This document shows positions 22,774 to 34,291 of a stretch of 34,980 nucleotides of DNA, piece after piece (positions within the stretch are counted from its first letter, which is position 1; every line of letters begins with the position of its first letter). The stretch covers positions 1 to 34,980 of the forward strand of contig JACQAE010000104.1 in NCBI GenBank assembly GCA_016195095.1, read 5' to 3'. Position numbers and translations under genes: made by a program. This stretch comes from Pseudomonadota bacterium (GTDB lineage: Bacteria; Pseudomonadota; Alphaproteobacteria; Rhizobiales; Xanthobacteraceae). Below the pieces are notes generated by a model that was not told the origin of the DNA, did no database searches, and worked only from the letters and a program-made list of their open reading frames with translations.

Positions 22774-25656
22774 CTACCGCGCTTTCCTTGCGAACTGCAC
22801 GCCGAAATCCGACATGCTTGGCGCCGGGGGCAGCGGACTATTCCTGATCGGCTCGAAGCGCGGCGATGTTTCGTGCGCCTCGTCGGGCTCAGCCTTCTCG
22901 ATACGCACGCGAAGATCGTACCAGGCGGCTTGGCCCGTCACCGGATCGCTGTTGGAAAAGCGGTAGCCGCCTTCGCGCTCCGGCAGCAGTTCCGCGATCA
23001 GGTGGTTGAGCAAGAACCCGCGCGTCGTCTCCGGCACGTCGGGGTCGAGGCTCCAGGCGCCCGAACGCTTGCCGACGGCGTTCCAGGTCCAGGCGGTATC
23101 GGCGTTGACGCCCTCCATAAGCGCGACCTGGCATTTCACCCGGCCGACGGGGCTCGTGATCCAGACCCAATCATCGTCCCTGAGCCCGAGCGTCTCGCCG
23201 CGACCTCTGTTTAGGTACAGGCGATTGAAGCCATGGATCTGGCGCAGCCATGCGTTCTGCGAGCCCCAGGAATGGTACATGGCCATCGGCCGCTGCGTGA
23301 TGGCGTGCATCGGAAATGCGTTGTCGTCGAGATCGGCGCCCTCGAACGGCGGATACCAAAACGGTAGCGGATCGAAATAGGTCTCTACGCGCTTTCGGTG
23401 CGTTGCCGGCGGGCGCACGGTGCCGTGGCCTTGGGCAGCGAGGCGAAATCTTTGCAGCGGCTCGCTATAGAGCTCGAAGGTCAGGCGCGCGTCACCGCGC
23501 ACATATCCCATCGACACCGCCCAATCGAGATAGTCCTTGTTGGCATGCTTGAAATAGCGCTGACTGGGCTTGAGGTGGTAGGAACAAAACGAGCCGTTCT
23601 CGATATAGCGTTCGAGCTGACGCGGATTGGGCTCGCCGGTACCGAATTCGTCGCCGTCCTTGCCGCGCCAGCCGGCGAGCGGGCCGAGGCCGGGCAAGCG
23701 CTCGTGGTTGACGATATAGTCGGCATATCCGCCAGGATATTTCGCGCTTCCGTCCGAGTTGGTGAAACCGGGCAGATTGAGGCGTCCGCCAAGGTCTATC
23801 AGAACATCCTGGAACGGCCGCACGTCGCGATCCGGCTTGACCACGGGATGGCGGATGGCGTCGGCCGGACCGTCGGGTTCGGAGATCGGCCGGTCAAGCA
23901 GCGAAATGCAGTCCCATCGCTCTAGGTAGGTCGTGTCCGGCAAAACCAGATCCGCGTAGGACACCATCTCGGAGTTGAAGGCGTCGGAATAGATGATGCG
24001 TGGAATCTTGTAGGCGCCGGTCCACTTATCCTTCTCGGTGAGATACTTGATCGTGTCGGCCGTATTCATCGCCGAGTTCCAGCTCATGTTCGCCATGTAC
24101 ATGAACAAAACTTCGATCGGGTATGGCGACGCCAAGGCGGCGTTGGTGATCACCATGTGCATCAAGCCATGCGCGGCAAATGGCGCGTCCCAGCTGAATG
24201 CCTTGTCGATGCGCTGCGGGCGTCCGGCGCGGTCGACGAGAAGGTCCTCGGGGCTGACGGGAAAACCCAGATGCGGGCCGCCGAGCGGCTCGTCGGGATA
24301 GACCTCGCCCGGCTTGCCGCGCGGCTTGAGGCGCGGCGGGATGCATTTGGGGTAAGGCGGCTTGTAGCGGAATCCGCCCGGGCAATCGATGGTGCCGAGC
24401 AGGATTTGCAGAATGTGAATCAGACGGCAGGTGTGAAATCCGTTCGAATGCGCCGAGATGCCGCGCATGGCGTGCATGCTGACCGGCCGTCCGATCATCT
24501 TCTCATGCCGGCGACCGTGAATATCGGTCCAGGGAATGTCGAGGACGACCTCTTGCTCGAACGCAACCTGCGCAAGCTCGGCGGCGATGCGGCGGATCGT
24601 ATCGGCGGCGATTCCGGTTTCTTCCGCCGCCCGCTCGGGCGCGTATTCCGCGCAGAGATAGCGCTTGGCGAGCAATTCAAACACCGGCACGGCCTTGCGC
24701 CCATCCGGCAGCGTGAATTCGCCGGAAAGCGCGGGCACCAGATCGGCCCGGTGCGCGGCGACGAACGCCTTCGTCCGCGTGTCATAAGCGAGTGGGCGGC
24801 CATTGCCATCCTCGGCAATGAGGCCGTCATCGGCCGCGCCGGGGTTGCGCACAACCAACCACGGCGCGTTCGAATATCGTACAAGATAGTCGAGATCGAT
24901 CTTTTGCGTGCGCAGCAACTCATGGATCAGCGCGGCCACGAACAGCCCGTCCGTCCCCGGTTTGATGCCGATCCATTCGTCGGCAATGGCATTATATCCG
25001 GTGCGCACCGGATTGACCGCGACCACCTTGGCGCCGCGTTCCTTAAGCTTGCCGAGCCCGATCTTGATCGGGTTCGAGGCATGATCCTCGGCGACACCGA
25101 ACAACATGAAATAGCGCGTATGGTCCCAATCGGGGTCGCCGAACTCCCAGAACGACCCGCCGAACGTATAGAGCCCGGCCGCCGCCATGTTGACCGAACA
25201 AAATCCGCCATGCGCGGCGTAATTGGGCGTGCCGAACTGGATCGCCCACCAGCCGGTGAGCGATTGCGACTGGTCGCGGCCGGTGAAGAAGGCAAGCCGC
25301 CGGGGGTCGGTCTTGCGCACATGGCCAAGCCAGTCGCTGGCGAGATTGAGCGCCTCCTCCCATGTGATTTCCTTGAATTCGCCCGACCCGCGCTCGCCGA
25401 CCCGCAATAGCGGCGCGCGCAGCCGCGCCGGCGAATAGTGCTGCATGATACCGGCTGAACCCTTGCCGCAAAGCACGCCGCGATTGACCGGGTGATCGCG
25501 ATTGCCGTCGATGTAGCGGACCTTGCCGTCCTTGAGATAGACGCGGATTCCGCAGCGGCAGGCGCACATGTAGCAGGTCGTGGTCTTGATCTCGTCGGCG
25601 GGATTGACCGACAAATCAATTTCCGGCTCGGACGTCGAAAACCAGTTGTTTTTCAT
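22774..25656 (-). CDS. Molybdopterin oxidoreductase, SoeA-like (sulfite dehydrogenase catalytic subunit)
   Basis: 960 residues from ATG 25656; upstream in-frame extension looks non-coding. The N-terminal [4Fe-4S] ligands are CYMCACRC plus the Cys in GVLCGKG, followed by the bis-MGD domains of the DMSO-reductase superfamily (WEEALNLASDWL, FFTGRDQSQS, FCSVNMAAAG, VAVNPVRTGYNAIADEW, DLVLPDTTYLERWD, and a C-terminal cap with HSWGSQNAWLRQIHG). No twin-Arg signal is seen, consistent with a cytoplasmic enzyme. It most resembles SoeA of the SoeABC sulfite-oxidising complex, which feeds electrons to quinone. The SoeB iron-sulfur and SoeC membrane subunits are not adjacent, so partners must be encoded elsewhere. 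Related roles (polysulfide, thiosulfate) cannot be excluded. It lies just downstream of the cbb operon, same strand. Confidence 0.75.
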   Translation of the reverse strand: MKNNWFSTSEPEIDLSVNPADEIKTTTCYMCACRCGIRVYLKDGKVRYIDGNRDHPVNRGVLCGKGSAGIMQHYSPARLRAPLLRVGERGSGEFKEITWEEALNLASDWLGHVRKTDPRRLAFFTGRDQSQSLTGWWAIQFGTPNYAAHGGFCSVNMAAAGLYTFGGSFWEFGDPDWDHTRYFMLFGVAEDHASNPIKIGLGKLKERGAKVVAVNPVRTGYNAIADEWIGIKPGTDGLFVAALIHELLRTQKIDLDYLVRYSNAPWLVVRNPGAADDGLIAEDGNGRPLAYDTRTKAFVAAHRADLVPALSGEFTLPDGRKAVPVFELLAKRYLCAEYAPERAAEETGIAADTIRRIAAELAQVAFEQEVVLDIPWTDIHGRRHEKMIGRPVSMHAMRGISAHSNGFHTCRLIHILQILLGTIDCPGGFRYKPPYPKCIPPRLKPRGKPGEVYPDEPLGGPHLGFPVSPEDLLVDRAGRPQRIDKAFSWDAPFAAHGLMHMVITNAALASPYPIEVLFMYMANMSWNSAMNTADTIKYLTEKDKWTGAYKIPRIIYSDAFNSEMVSYADLVLPDTTYLERWDCISLLDRPISEPDGPADAIRHPVVKPDRDVRPFQDVLIDLGGRLNLPGFTNSDGSAKYPGGYADYIVNHERLPGLGPLAGWRGKDGDEFGTGEPNPRQLERYIENGSFCSYHLKPSQRYFKHANKDYLDWAVSMGYVRGDARLTFELYSEPLQRFRLAAQGHGTVRPPATHRKRVETYFDPLPFWYPPFEGADLDDNAFPMHAITQRPMAMYHSWGSQNAWLRQIHGFNRLYLNRGRGETLGLRDDDWVWITSPVGRVKCQVALMEGVNADTAWTWNAVGKRSGAWSLDPDVPETTRGFLLNHLIAELLPEREGGYRFSNSDPVTGQAAWYDLRVRIEKAEPDEAHETSPRFEPIRNSPLPPAPSMSDFGVQFARKAR

Positions 25657-26212
25657 GTTCGCGCCAGGACTCTTATCAAATTTAAAAAAATACAATGGCG
25701 ATTCTTCGCCCACGGTTCGGAAGGTGAATATCTCGTGCGTGGCGCTGACGCAAACGACCTCGCGCCTTGGCTCCAATCGTGTGGTTGCGCGGGTTCATGA
25801 CATGCGCTGACCCGTCTGCTGGCGCGATATTGCTTCACGAGCTATCGCACGATAGCCCCAGGCTTGCGTTCGAGCATGATCTTTTTCGAAGGCCGATTGC
25901 CGCTTTTCGCGATCATGTACAGGAGGCGCCAGCCCCCATTCGCGACTTTGCTTCATATGCTGATTTTTTCGAGCCTTGTCGGCCCGCCACGAGAATTGTT
26001 CGCCGTCGGACGCGACCCCAATTCAAAACAATCGCATCGTTTCGTGACCGCGGCTTGGCATATTTTTCAGGCGTGGGACCCAAGGTTTGGGCGTCTGGCA
26101 ACGCGCGATCTTCCCCGTGCGATATGCGCGCCCCAACCAAGTCCGCGCGATCCGCGCGGCGAAAAAGCGCCGAGGCAAACGCCACCGCGCCTCTTCGCCG
26201 GCCAATGACGCA
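25657..26212. other. Long intergenic region between cbbA and soeA-like gene
   Basis: 556 bp without a recognisable gene. It should hold the end of the cbb transcript and the promoter of the molybdoenzyme gene. A CCGCGCG-ATC-CGCGCGG hairpin at 26143-26159 lies 54 bp past cbbA but has no T-run. The left third is AT-richer, with an A-run near 25681, as expected for a promoter. Confidence 0.45.
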
Positions 26213-27277
26213 TCAATGAACGACCTGACGCAATTCGCCCTTGCGATAGCGCTGCGCCATGATTTCGAGTTCGATGGCGCGGATTTTCGCCGCCTGCCCC
26301 GCCGACCCGAACGCCTCGAAGCGCTCGACGCAGATCTTTTTCGTCTCGTTCATCGCCGCCTGCAGGAATTTGCGCGGATCGAACTCCCAACTGTTCTTCT
26401 TCATGGTACGGCGCATGGCCGCCGTCATGGCGAGGCGAATGTCGGTGTCGATGTTCACCTTGCGCACGCCGTGGCGGATGCCCTCCTGGATTTCCGCGAC
26501 CGGCACGCCATAGGTCTCGCGGATGTCGCCGCCATAGCAGCGGATCTCCTGCAAGAGATGCTGCGGCACCGAGGACGACCCGTGCATCACCAAATGCGTG
26601 TTGGGAAGGCGCGCGTGGATTGCCTTGATGCGATCGATGGCGAGGATGTCGCCGGTCGGCTTGCGCTTGAACTTATAGGCGCCGTGCGAGGTGCCGATGG
26701 CGATTGCCAGGGCGTCGCATTGCGTCTCGTCGACGAAACGCGCCGCTTCGTCGGGATCGGTCAGCAATTGCTCGCGCGACAATATGCCCTCCGCGCCATG
26801 GCCGTCCTCCTTGTCGCCGGAAAGCGTCTCGATCGAACCAAGGCAGCCAAGCTCGCCCTCGACCGAGATGCCGACCGCGTGCGCGAGGTCGACGACCTTG
26901 CGCGTCACGGCGACGTTGTATTCGTAATCGGCCGGCGTGCGCGCGTCGTCCCTCAGCGATCCATCCATCATCACCGAGGTGAAGCCCGACCTGATCGCGG
27001 TCATGCACACGTCGGGCGAAGCGCCGTGATCCTGGTGCATGACGATCGGCAATTCGGGATAGGCCTCGACCGCGGCGGCGACAAGGTGGCGCAGGAACGG
27101 CTCGCCAGCATATTTACGCGCGCCGGCCGAGCCCTGCAGGATCACCGGGCTTTCGGTCTCGCGCGCCGCTTCGGCAATCGCCTTGATCTGTTCCATGTTG
27201 TTGACGTTGAATGCCGGCACGCCATAGCCGTGCTCGGCGGCGTGGTCGAGAACCTGGCGCATGGAGACGAGCGGCAT
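26213..27277 (-). CDS. cbbA: Fructose-1,6/sedoheptulose-1,7-bisphosphate aldolase, class II
   Basis: 354 residues from ATG 27277, behind an excellent AAGGAGGA site; longer readings overlap cbbT. Class II (zinc) aldolase motifs: [12 protein letters not shown] at the start, [10 protein letters not shown] (metal His), [17 protein letters not shown] (Glu), [10 protein letters not shown] (His), [12 protein letters not shown]. In the Calvin cycle it joins dihydroxyacetone phosphate with glyceraldehyde-3-phosphate or erythrose-4-phosphate. It is the last recognisable gene of the operon, 20 bp after cbbT. Confidence 0.95.
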   Translation of the reverse strand: MPLVSMRQVLDHAAEHGYGVPAFNVNNMEQIKAIAEAARETESPVILQGSAGARKYAGEPFLRHLVAAAVEAYPELPIVMHQDHGASPDVCMTAIRSGFTSVMMDGSLRDDARTPADYEYNVAVTRKVVDLAHAVGISVEGELGCLGSIETLSGDKEDGHGAEGILSREQLLTDPDEAARFVDETQCDALAIAIGTSHGAYKFKRKPTGDILAIDRIKAIHARLPNTHLVMHGSSSVPQHLLQEIRCYGGDIRETYGVPVAEIQEGIRHGVRKVNIDTDIRLAMTAAMRRTMKKNSWEFDPRKFLQAAMNETKKICVERFEAFGSAGQAAKIRAIELEIMAQRYRKGELRQVVH

Positions 27278-27297
27278 GGTGTCCTCCTTGGGAAAGG

Positions 27298-29340
27298 TCA
27301 GCGAATTGGCGATGAACTGCGGCGCGCGATGACCGAGCGGACCGCCTCGGCGACACGCTCCGGCGTGAAGCCGAAATGCGCGAACAGATCTGGGCCCGGC
27401 GCGGATTCGCCGAAGCGGTCGATCCCGATCACGGCGCCGCTGCGGCCGGCGTAACTCCACCAGCCCCGCGTCACGCCGGCCTCGACGGCGACCGCCGGCA
27501 AATGCGGCGGCAGCACGCTGCGCCGCCAATCCTGGTCCTGCCGCTCGAACGCCTCGACACAGGGCATCGAGACCACCCGCGTGGCAAAACCCTCGCCGGC
27601 CAACAATGCCGCGGCAGCGCCAGCAAGCGCGACCTCCGAACCCGTGGCGATGATGATGACGACCGGCGGCCGGTCCGGCTCGATCAGGACGTAGCCCCCG
27701 CGCCGGATCGCTTCGATTTGGGTGGCGATACGCGACTGATGCGCCAGCGCCTGGCGCGAAAGGATCAGCGCCGTCGGCCCGCCGTCGCGGGTGACCGCCG
27801 CGTTCCAGGCGACCGCCGTCTCGACCGCATCGCAGGGACGCCAGACGTCGAGATTGGGGATGAGGCGCAGCGATTCCGTGTGCTCGATCGACTGGTGCGT
27901 CGGCCCATCCTCGCCGAGCCCGATCGAATCATGCGTGAACACATGCACCACGCGTTGGCGCATCAGGGCGCTCATGCGAATGGCATTGCGCGCGTAGTCG
28001 GAAAACACGAGGAATGTCGCCACAAAGGGCAGGAAGCCGCCATGCAGCGCGATGCCGTTGGCTATCGCTGTCATGGCGAATTCGCGCACCCCGTAGAAGA
28101 TCGTATTGCCCGCCGCATCGCGCGTGATCGGGCGGGTGAGATTGTGGGTCGTGAGGTTGGAATGCGCGAGGTCGGCGGAGCCACCGAAAAGCTCGGGCAA
28201 TTCGCCGGCGAGCGCTGCCAGCGCATTCTGACCTGCCTTGCGGCTGGCGATGGTCTCGCCCTTGGCCGCGACCGCCGCGACGCGTTGGCGCGCCGCATCG
28301 GCGAAGCCCGGCGGCAATCGCGCATGAAAGCGACGGGTGAACTCCGCCGCTAATTCCGGATAAGCGACTTGGTAGCGCTCGAAGCGCTGGTTCCAATCGG
28401 CCTCAAGCACGCCGCCCTGGCGGCGCGCATCCCAGCTCTCGGCAATCGCGGCGGGGATGTCGAATGGCGCGTGCGGCCAAACCAAATCCGCGCGCAGGCG
28501 CGCAATCTCCTCGGCGCCGAGCGGGGCACCGTGGGTATCGTGATGGCCTTGCTTGGTCGGTGCGCCGCGCCCGATCACGGTCTTGCAGCACACCAGGCTT
28601 GGCCGCGCGGTCTCGGCAAGCGCGGCGGCGAGCGCGGTGTCGACGGCGATCGGATCATGGCCGTCGACATTGCGAACGACATGCCAGCCATAGGCCTCGA
28701 AACGCATGGCGCTATCGTCGGGAAACCATTCCGCAACCTTGCCGTCAATGGAAATGCCGTTGTCGTCATAAAGCGCGACGAGCTTGCCGAGACCCAGGCG
28801 GCCGGCAAGCGAGGCTGCCTCGTGGCTGATGCCCTCCATCAGACAGCCGTCGCCTACGACCACAAAGGTGCGATGATCGACGATCTCGTGGTCGGGGCGG
28901 TTGAACTGGGCCGCTAGCGTGCGCTCGGCGATCGCCATCCCCACCGCGTTGGCGAAGCCCTGGCCGAGCGGGCCGGTCGAGGTCTCAACCCCCGGTGTCA
29001 CGCCGAATTCAGGATGGCCGGGCGTCTTGGAGTGCAGCTGACGAAAACGCCGCAACTCGCCCATCGGCAAGTCGTATCCAGTCAAATGCAACAAGGCATA
29101 GAGCAGCATCGAGGCGTGGCCATTCGACAGCACGAAGCGATCGCGGCCGGGCCAGGCCGGGTTCGCCGGATTGTGTCGCAAGTAGCCGCGCCACAGCACG
29201 GTGGCGACTTCCGCCAATCCCATCGGCGCGCCCGGATGGCCGGACTTCGCGGCCTCGACGGCATCCGCCGCGAGAATGCGCAGTGCCGCGGTGAGCGGCT
29301 GGTCGAGTCCGGCGCGAATATGCGTCGTCATCACGTTCAT
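27298..29340 (-). CDS. cbbT: Transketolase
   Basis: 680 residues, full length. The N-terminal thiamine diphosphate domain has [23 protein letters not shown] and [13 protein letters not shown] (cofactor motif). The middle Pyr domain contains [15 protein letters not shown], and the C-terminal domain ends near [12 protein letters not shown]. It transfers two-carbon units between sugar phosphates in the regenerative phase of the Calvin cycle. ATG 29340 with GGGAG upstream; 14 bp after cbbP. Confidence 0.96.
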   Translation of the reverse strand: MNVMTTHIRAGLDQPLTAALRILAADAVEAAKSGHPGAPMGLAEVATVLWRGYLRHNPANPAWPGRDRFVLSNGHASMLLYALLHLTGYDLPMGELRRFRQLHSKTPGHPEFGVTPGVETSTGPLGQGFANAVGMAIAERTLAAQFNRPDHEIVDHRTFVVVGDGCLMEGISHEAASLAGRLGLGKLVALYDDNGISIDGKVAEWFPDDSAMRFEAYGWHVVRNVDGHDPIAVDTALAAALAETARPSLVCCKTVIGRGAPTKQGHHDTHGAPLGAEEIARLRADLVWPHAPFDIPAAIAESWDARRQGGVLEADWNQRFERYQVAYPELAAEFTRRFHARLPPGFADAARQRVAAVAAKGETIASRKAGQNALAALAGELPELFGGSADLAHSNLTTHNLTRPITRDAAGNTIFYGVREFAMTAIANGIALHGGFLPFVATFLVFSDYARNAIRMSALMRQRVVHVFTHDSIGLGEDGPTHQSIEHTESLRLIPNLDVWRPCDAVETAVAWNAAVTRDGGPTALILSRQALAHQSRIATQIEAIRRGGYVLIEPDRPPVVIIIATGSEVALAGAAAALLAGEGFATRVVSMPCVEAFERQDQDWRRSVLPPHLPAVAVEAGVTRGWWSYAGRSGAVIGIDRFGESAPGPDLFAHFGFTPERVAEAVRSVIARRSSSPIR

Positions 29341-29354
29341 CGACTGGACTCCCG

Positions 29355-30230
29355 TCAGGTGCCACGCCGCCGCTTTTCCACGAGCTGAAGGATCATTGGC
29401 GTCAGAATGAGCTGCATCGCGATGTCGAGCTTGCCGCCCGGAATGACGATGGAATTGGCCCGCGACATGAAGCTGCCGTCGATCATGGTCACGAGGTAGG
29501 CGAAGTCGATGCCGCGCGGATTGCGAAAACGGATCACCACCATCGATTCATCGGGCGTCGGGATCCAGCGCGCGACGAAGGGATTGGACGTATCGACCGT
29601 CGGCACGCGCTGGAAATTGATATCGGTCTCGCTGAATTGCGGACAGATGAAGTGCAGATAGTCCGGCATGCGCCGCAAGATCGTATCGACGATCGCGCCT
29701 TCGGTGTGGCCACGGTCGGCGCGGTCGCGGTGATTCTTCTGGATCCATTCGAGATTGATCACCGGCACGACGCCGATCTTCAGATCGGCATGGCGGGCGG
29801 TGTTGACGCCGTTGGTGACGACGGCGCCGTGCAGCCCCTCGTAAAACAACAGCTCCGTGTCCGCAGGCAGCGGCTCCCAGTCGGTGAAGGTGCCGGGTGG
29901 CTTTCCATACATTTCCGACTGCGCGATATCGTGGACGTAGTGGCGCGTGCGCCCGCTGCCGCTCTCGCCATATTCGCGGAACACCGCCTCAAGCTCGGCG
30001 AGGATATTGGCGTTCGGACCGAAATGACTGAAATTGTAATTGCCGTTTTTCATCTCTTCGGCCATCGCCGCCTTCATTCCGGCGCGGTCGTAGCGATGGA
30101 AGGCGTCGCCCTCGATATAGGCCGCGGCGATGCCTTCGCGTCGGAAAATCTGCTCGAACGTGCGGCGCACCGACGTGGTGCCGGCGCCCGAGGAGCCCGT
30201 AACCGAAATGATGGGATGCTTGACCGACAC
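29355..30230 (-). CDS. cbbP: Phosphoribulokinase
   Basis: 291 residues, the typical bacterial length. The start codon is GTG at 30230, supported by TGGAG at suitable spacing. The P-loop variant is GSSGAGTTS (about 12-20). Then come [10 protein letters not shown] (catalytic Asp region), [21 protein letters not shown] and [14 protein letters not shown]. It phosphorylates ribulose-5-phosphate with ATP to make the RuBisCO substrate; bacterial forms are often activated by NADH. The gap from cbbF is 29 bp. Confidence 0.96.
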   Translation of the reverse strand: MSVKHPIISVTGSSGAGTTSVRRTFEQIFRREGIAAAYIEGDAFHRYDRAGMKAAMAEEMKNGNYNFSHFGPNANILAELEAVFREYGESGSGRTRHYVHDIAQSEMYGKPPGTFTDWEPLPADTELLFYEGLHGAVVTNGVNTARHADLKIGVVPVINLEWIQKNHRDRADRGHTEGAIVDTILRRMPDYLHFICPQFSETDINFQRVPTVDTSNPFVARWIPTPDESMVVIRFRNPRGIDFAYLVTMIDGSFMSRANSIVIPGGKLDIAMQLILTPMILQLVEKRRRGT

Positions 30231-30259
30231 AACAACTCCATTGGACCGCGATGAAGCGC

Positions 30260-31303
30260 TCAGACGAACAAACCGCGCCGTGCGAAGAGCGGCGAGCCTT
30301 CGCCCTTGGGAAGCGGAGCGAGGTGATAACGTTCGAGACGCTCGACCTCCTCGCGCGCGCCGAAGACGAATGGCACGCGCTCGTGCAGCGAGCCCGGCAT
30401 GTAATCAAGCACCGCTTCGCGGCCGGTCGATGCGGCGGCACCGGCCTGCTCCATGAGAAACGCAATGGGGTTGGCCTCGTAAAGAAGGCGCAGGCGTCCG
30501 TTGCGGTAACCCTGGCGCGCGTCGCCTGGATAAAGATAGACGCCGCCGCGCACCAGGATGCGATGCGCCTCCGCGACCATCGAGGCGATCCAGCGCATGT
30601 TGAAATTCACCGCGCGCGGACCATCCTCGCCAGCGAGGCAGTCGTCGAACCATGTGCGTACCGGCGGGTCCCAATGGCGGTAGTTGGAGGCGTTGATGGC
30701 GAATTCACGCGCGTGCGGCGCGACCCGCACTTTCGCCGCCGTCTGCCAGAACGTGCGGCTAGCGGCGTCAAGCGTGAATATATCGGTCCCGGCGCCAAGC
30801 GTGAGCGCGAGCGCGGTTTGCGGGCCATAAATGACATAGCCCGCCGCCACCTGTTCGCGCCCGGCGCGCAGAAACGCCGCCGGGTCACCGCCGTCGCTGC
30901 CGTGCGGCGTGTTGAGCAGCGAAAAGATCGTGCCGACCGACACGTTGGTGTCGATATTCGATGAGCCGTCAAGCGGGTCGAGCGCGACGATGATGGGCGC
31001 GCCAGGCGCGAGCGCGAGCGGCGCGTCCATTTCCTCGGACGCCATGGCCGCGACCGGCGCGCTTTCCAGCGCCTTGGCCAGAAGGTCGTTGGCGCGCACG
31101 TCGAGCTCGGTCTGGAAATCGCCGCCCGCGATATCGCTGCGTCGCGCCGCCAGATCGCCGGCAAGCGGCCCGACGCCCACGATGCGGGCAATGTCGCGGC
31201 ATGCCGCGACCAACGCCGCCACGGTCGATGCCGCCGCCATGCGCCGGCCATCCGTGCCCGCCCACGACCCAAGATATTGTTCCAGACTGACTTTCTTATT
31301 CAT
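30260..31303 (-). CDS. cbbF: Fructose-1,6-bisphosphatase, class I
   Basis: 347 residues from ATG 31303; an upstream reading would overlap cbbX. Class I FBPase motifs: ASEEMDAPL (metal Glu), the metal loop ALDPLDGSSNIDTN, YVIYGPQTALALT, and the substrate-site segments ASNYRHWDPP, YLYPGDARQGYRNGRLRLLYEANP. In autotrophs this enzyme commonly also acts on sedoheptulose-1,7-bisphosphate. It lies 34 bp after cbbX. Confidence 0.95.
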   Translation of the reverse strand: MNKKVSLEQYLGSWAGTDGRRMAAASTVAALVAACRDIARIVGVGPLAGDLAARRSDIAGGDFQTELDVRANDLLAKALESAPVAAMASEEMDAPLALAPGAPIIVALDPLDGSSNIDTNVSVGTIFSLLNTPHGSDGGDPAAFLRAGREQVAAGYVIYGPQTALALTLGAGTDIFTLDAASRTFWQTAAKVRVAPHAREFAINASNYRHWDPPVRTWFDDCLAGEDGPRAVNFNMRWIASMVAEAHRILVRGGVYLYPGDARQGYRNGRLRLLYEANPIAFLMEQAGAAASTGREAVLDYMPGSLHERVPFVFGAREEVERLERYHLAPLPKGEGSPLFARRGLFV

Positions 31304-31337
31304 GACGCCCCCGAATAACGCGTCGCCGTTGAACGGC

Positions 31338-32243
31338 TCAGCTTGCAAATACGCGACTTGCCCTAATGTCCTCGGCATCGATTGTCTGCAGAATTTCGCG
31401 ATCGGCGATCGCGCTCCCCTCGCACAGCCGCATGGCGTGACGCAGTCGCGCGCGATCAAGCGCATTGCGGATCGAACGCGCGTTGGCAAATCCAGGCTGC
31501 CGGCGCCGCCGCACGATGTATTCGCTCATGGCCTCGCGAGCGGCCGGGCTCAAGCGATAGTGGCTGTCGCCCACAAGCGTCTCGGCGATGGCGAGAAGCT
31601 CGCCGTCGTCATAGTCGGGAAAATCAATGTGATGCGCGACACGCGAGCGGACACCCGGGTTCGACGCAAAGAAGGTATCCATGCGCGCGCGATAGCCGGC
31701 GAGAATGACGACCAGGTCCTCGCGTTGATTCTCCATGACCTGCAGCAGGATTTCGATCGCCTCCTGCCCATAATCCTTCTCGTTCTCCGGGCGATGCAGA
31801 TAGTAGGCCTCGTCGATGAACAAGACGCCGCCCATCGCGCGCCGCAGCACCTCCTTGGTCTTTGGCGCGGTGTGGCCGATATATTGGCCGACGAGATCGT
31901 CGCGGGTGACCGCGACAAGGTGGCCCCGGCGCACATAGCCCAGGCGATGGAGGATATTGGCCATGCGCAGCGCGACCGTCGTCTTGCCGGTGCCCGGATT
32001 GCCGGTGAACGCCATGTGCAGCGTCGGCGCGCCGGAAGTCAGCCCGACCTGCTCGCGCGCCCGCGTCACCAAAAGGAAAGCCGCGATCTCGCGCAGGCGC
32101 TGCTTGACCGGGGCGAGGCCAACGAGGTCGCGATCAAGCTCCGCGATCGGCGTGGCGATATCGGTTTCCGCGCGCAGCGCCTTGAGGTCGACGACCTCCC
32201 CCGCCACCGCGCCGAGCGTTGTCGCGGCATTCGCAATGGTCAT
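31338..32243 (-). CDS. cbbX: CbbX, AAA+ red-type RuBisCO activase
   Basis: 301 residues. The AAA+ core has Walker A GNPGTGKT (about 80-87), Walker [11 protein letters not shown], the pore-loop [11 protein letters not shown] and a sensor/arginine-finger region [15 protein letters not shown]. CbbX hexamers pull the C-terminal tail of red-type (form IC/ID) CbbL to eject inhibitory sugar phosphates and are activated by RuBP. The ATG overlaps the cbbS stop (ATGA), so its translation is tied to the small subunit. Confidence 0.96.
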   Translation of the reverse strand: MTIANAATTLGAVAGEVVDLKALRAETDIATPIAELDRDLVGLAPVKQRLREIAAFLLVTRAREQVGLTSGAPTLHMAFTGNPGTGKTTVALRMANILHRLGYVRRGHLVAVTRDDLVGQYIGHTAPKTKEVLRRAMGGVLFIDEAYYLHRPENEKDYGQEAIEILLQVMENQREDLVVILAGYRARMDTFFASNPGVRSRVAHHIDFPDYDDGELLAIAETLVGDSHYRLSPAAREAMSEYIVRRRRQPGFANARSIRNALDRARLRHAMRLCEGSAIADREILQTIDAEDIRASRVFAS

Positions 32244-32698
32244 GATCGACGGCCCCGCGGCTCGGTTGCAGGCTCGACGGACGGGTAGCGCTGGCCAGCC
32301 GGCCGGTCGAGACTATAGGCGCGCACGGCGTAGCGGATCATGCGACCCGCGGCTTCGACGCGCTCGAGGCGAAAGCCAGGCTCCTCGGCGGGACGCTGCA
32401 CGAAGAATGACAGGCGCACCGTTTCCCATCCGCGCGTCGAATCGAATGCGCTGACGCGGACATAGGTGTTGGGATTGGCCTCGCGACAGGCCTTGATTTC
32501 GCTCATCGCGCCCGCCGCGTCGCGCAGGTCGAACATCGGCGGACCCCACATGTCCCAATAGGTGTTGCGCGGATGCGGATCGTCGGTGAACTCGATGCTG
32601 ACCGCCCAGTTCTGCTGCAGGCAGTATTCCAGTTGCGCCACGATCTGCCGATCCGTGAGATCGGGCAGAAAAGAAAACGTACCTTGGGTCACGCGCAT
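32240..32698 (-). CDS. cbbS: RuBisCO small subunit, red type
   Basis: 152 residues from ATG 32698 with AGGAGA upstream. It opens with the form IC signature [16 protein letters not shown], then [20 protein letters not shown] and [13 protein letters not shown]. The C-terminal part after about 120 ([20 protein letters not shown] and an Arg-rich end) corresponds to the longer hairpin tail of red-type small subunits. It caps the L8 core of the L8S8 enzyme. 32 bp from cbbL; overlaps cbbX by four bases. Confidence 0.95.
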   Translation of the reverse strand: MRVTQGTFSFLPDLTDRQIVAQLEYCLQQNWAVSIEFTDDPHPRNTYWDMWGPPMFDLRDAAGAMSEIKACREANPNTYVRVSAFDSTRGWETVRLSFFVQRPAEEPGFRLERVEAAGRMIRYAVRAYSLDRPAGQRYPSVEPATEPRGRRS

Positions 32699-32730
32699 TG
32701 TGGGTCTCCTGCGGAACGGTCCGCTTCGCG

Positions 32731-34291
<1,561 letters not shown>

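Noticed and set aside
26143-26159. CCGCGCG/CGCGCGG hairpin as the cbb operon terminator
   Set aside because: The stem is perfect but there is no T-run on the transcript side and GC-rich palindromes are frequent here; kept only as a remark in the intergenic entry.
25767-26219. Plus-strand open frame between the molybdoenzyme gene and cbbA
   Set aside because: No recognisable domain, low-complexity composition at the end and no credible ribosome site; typical chance frame in GC-rich DNA.
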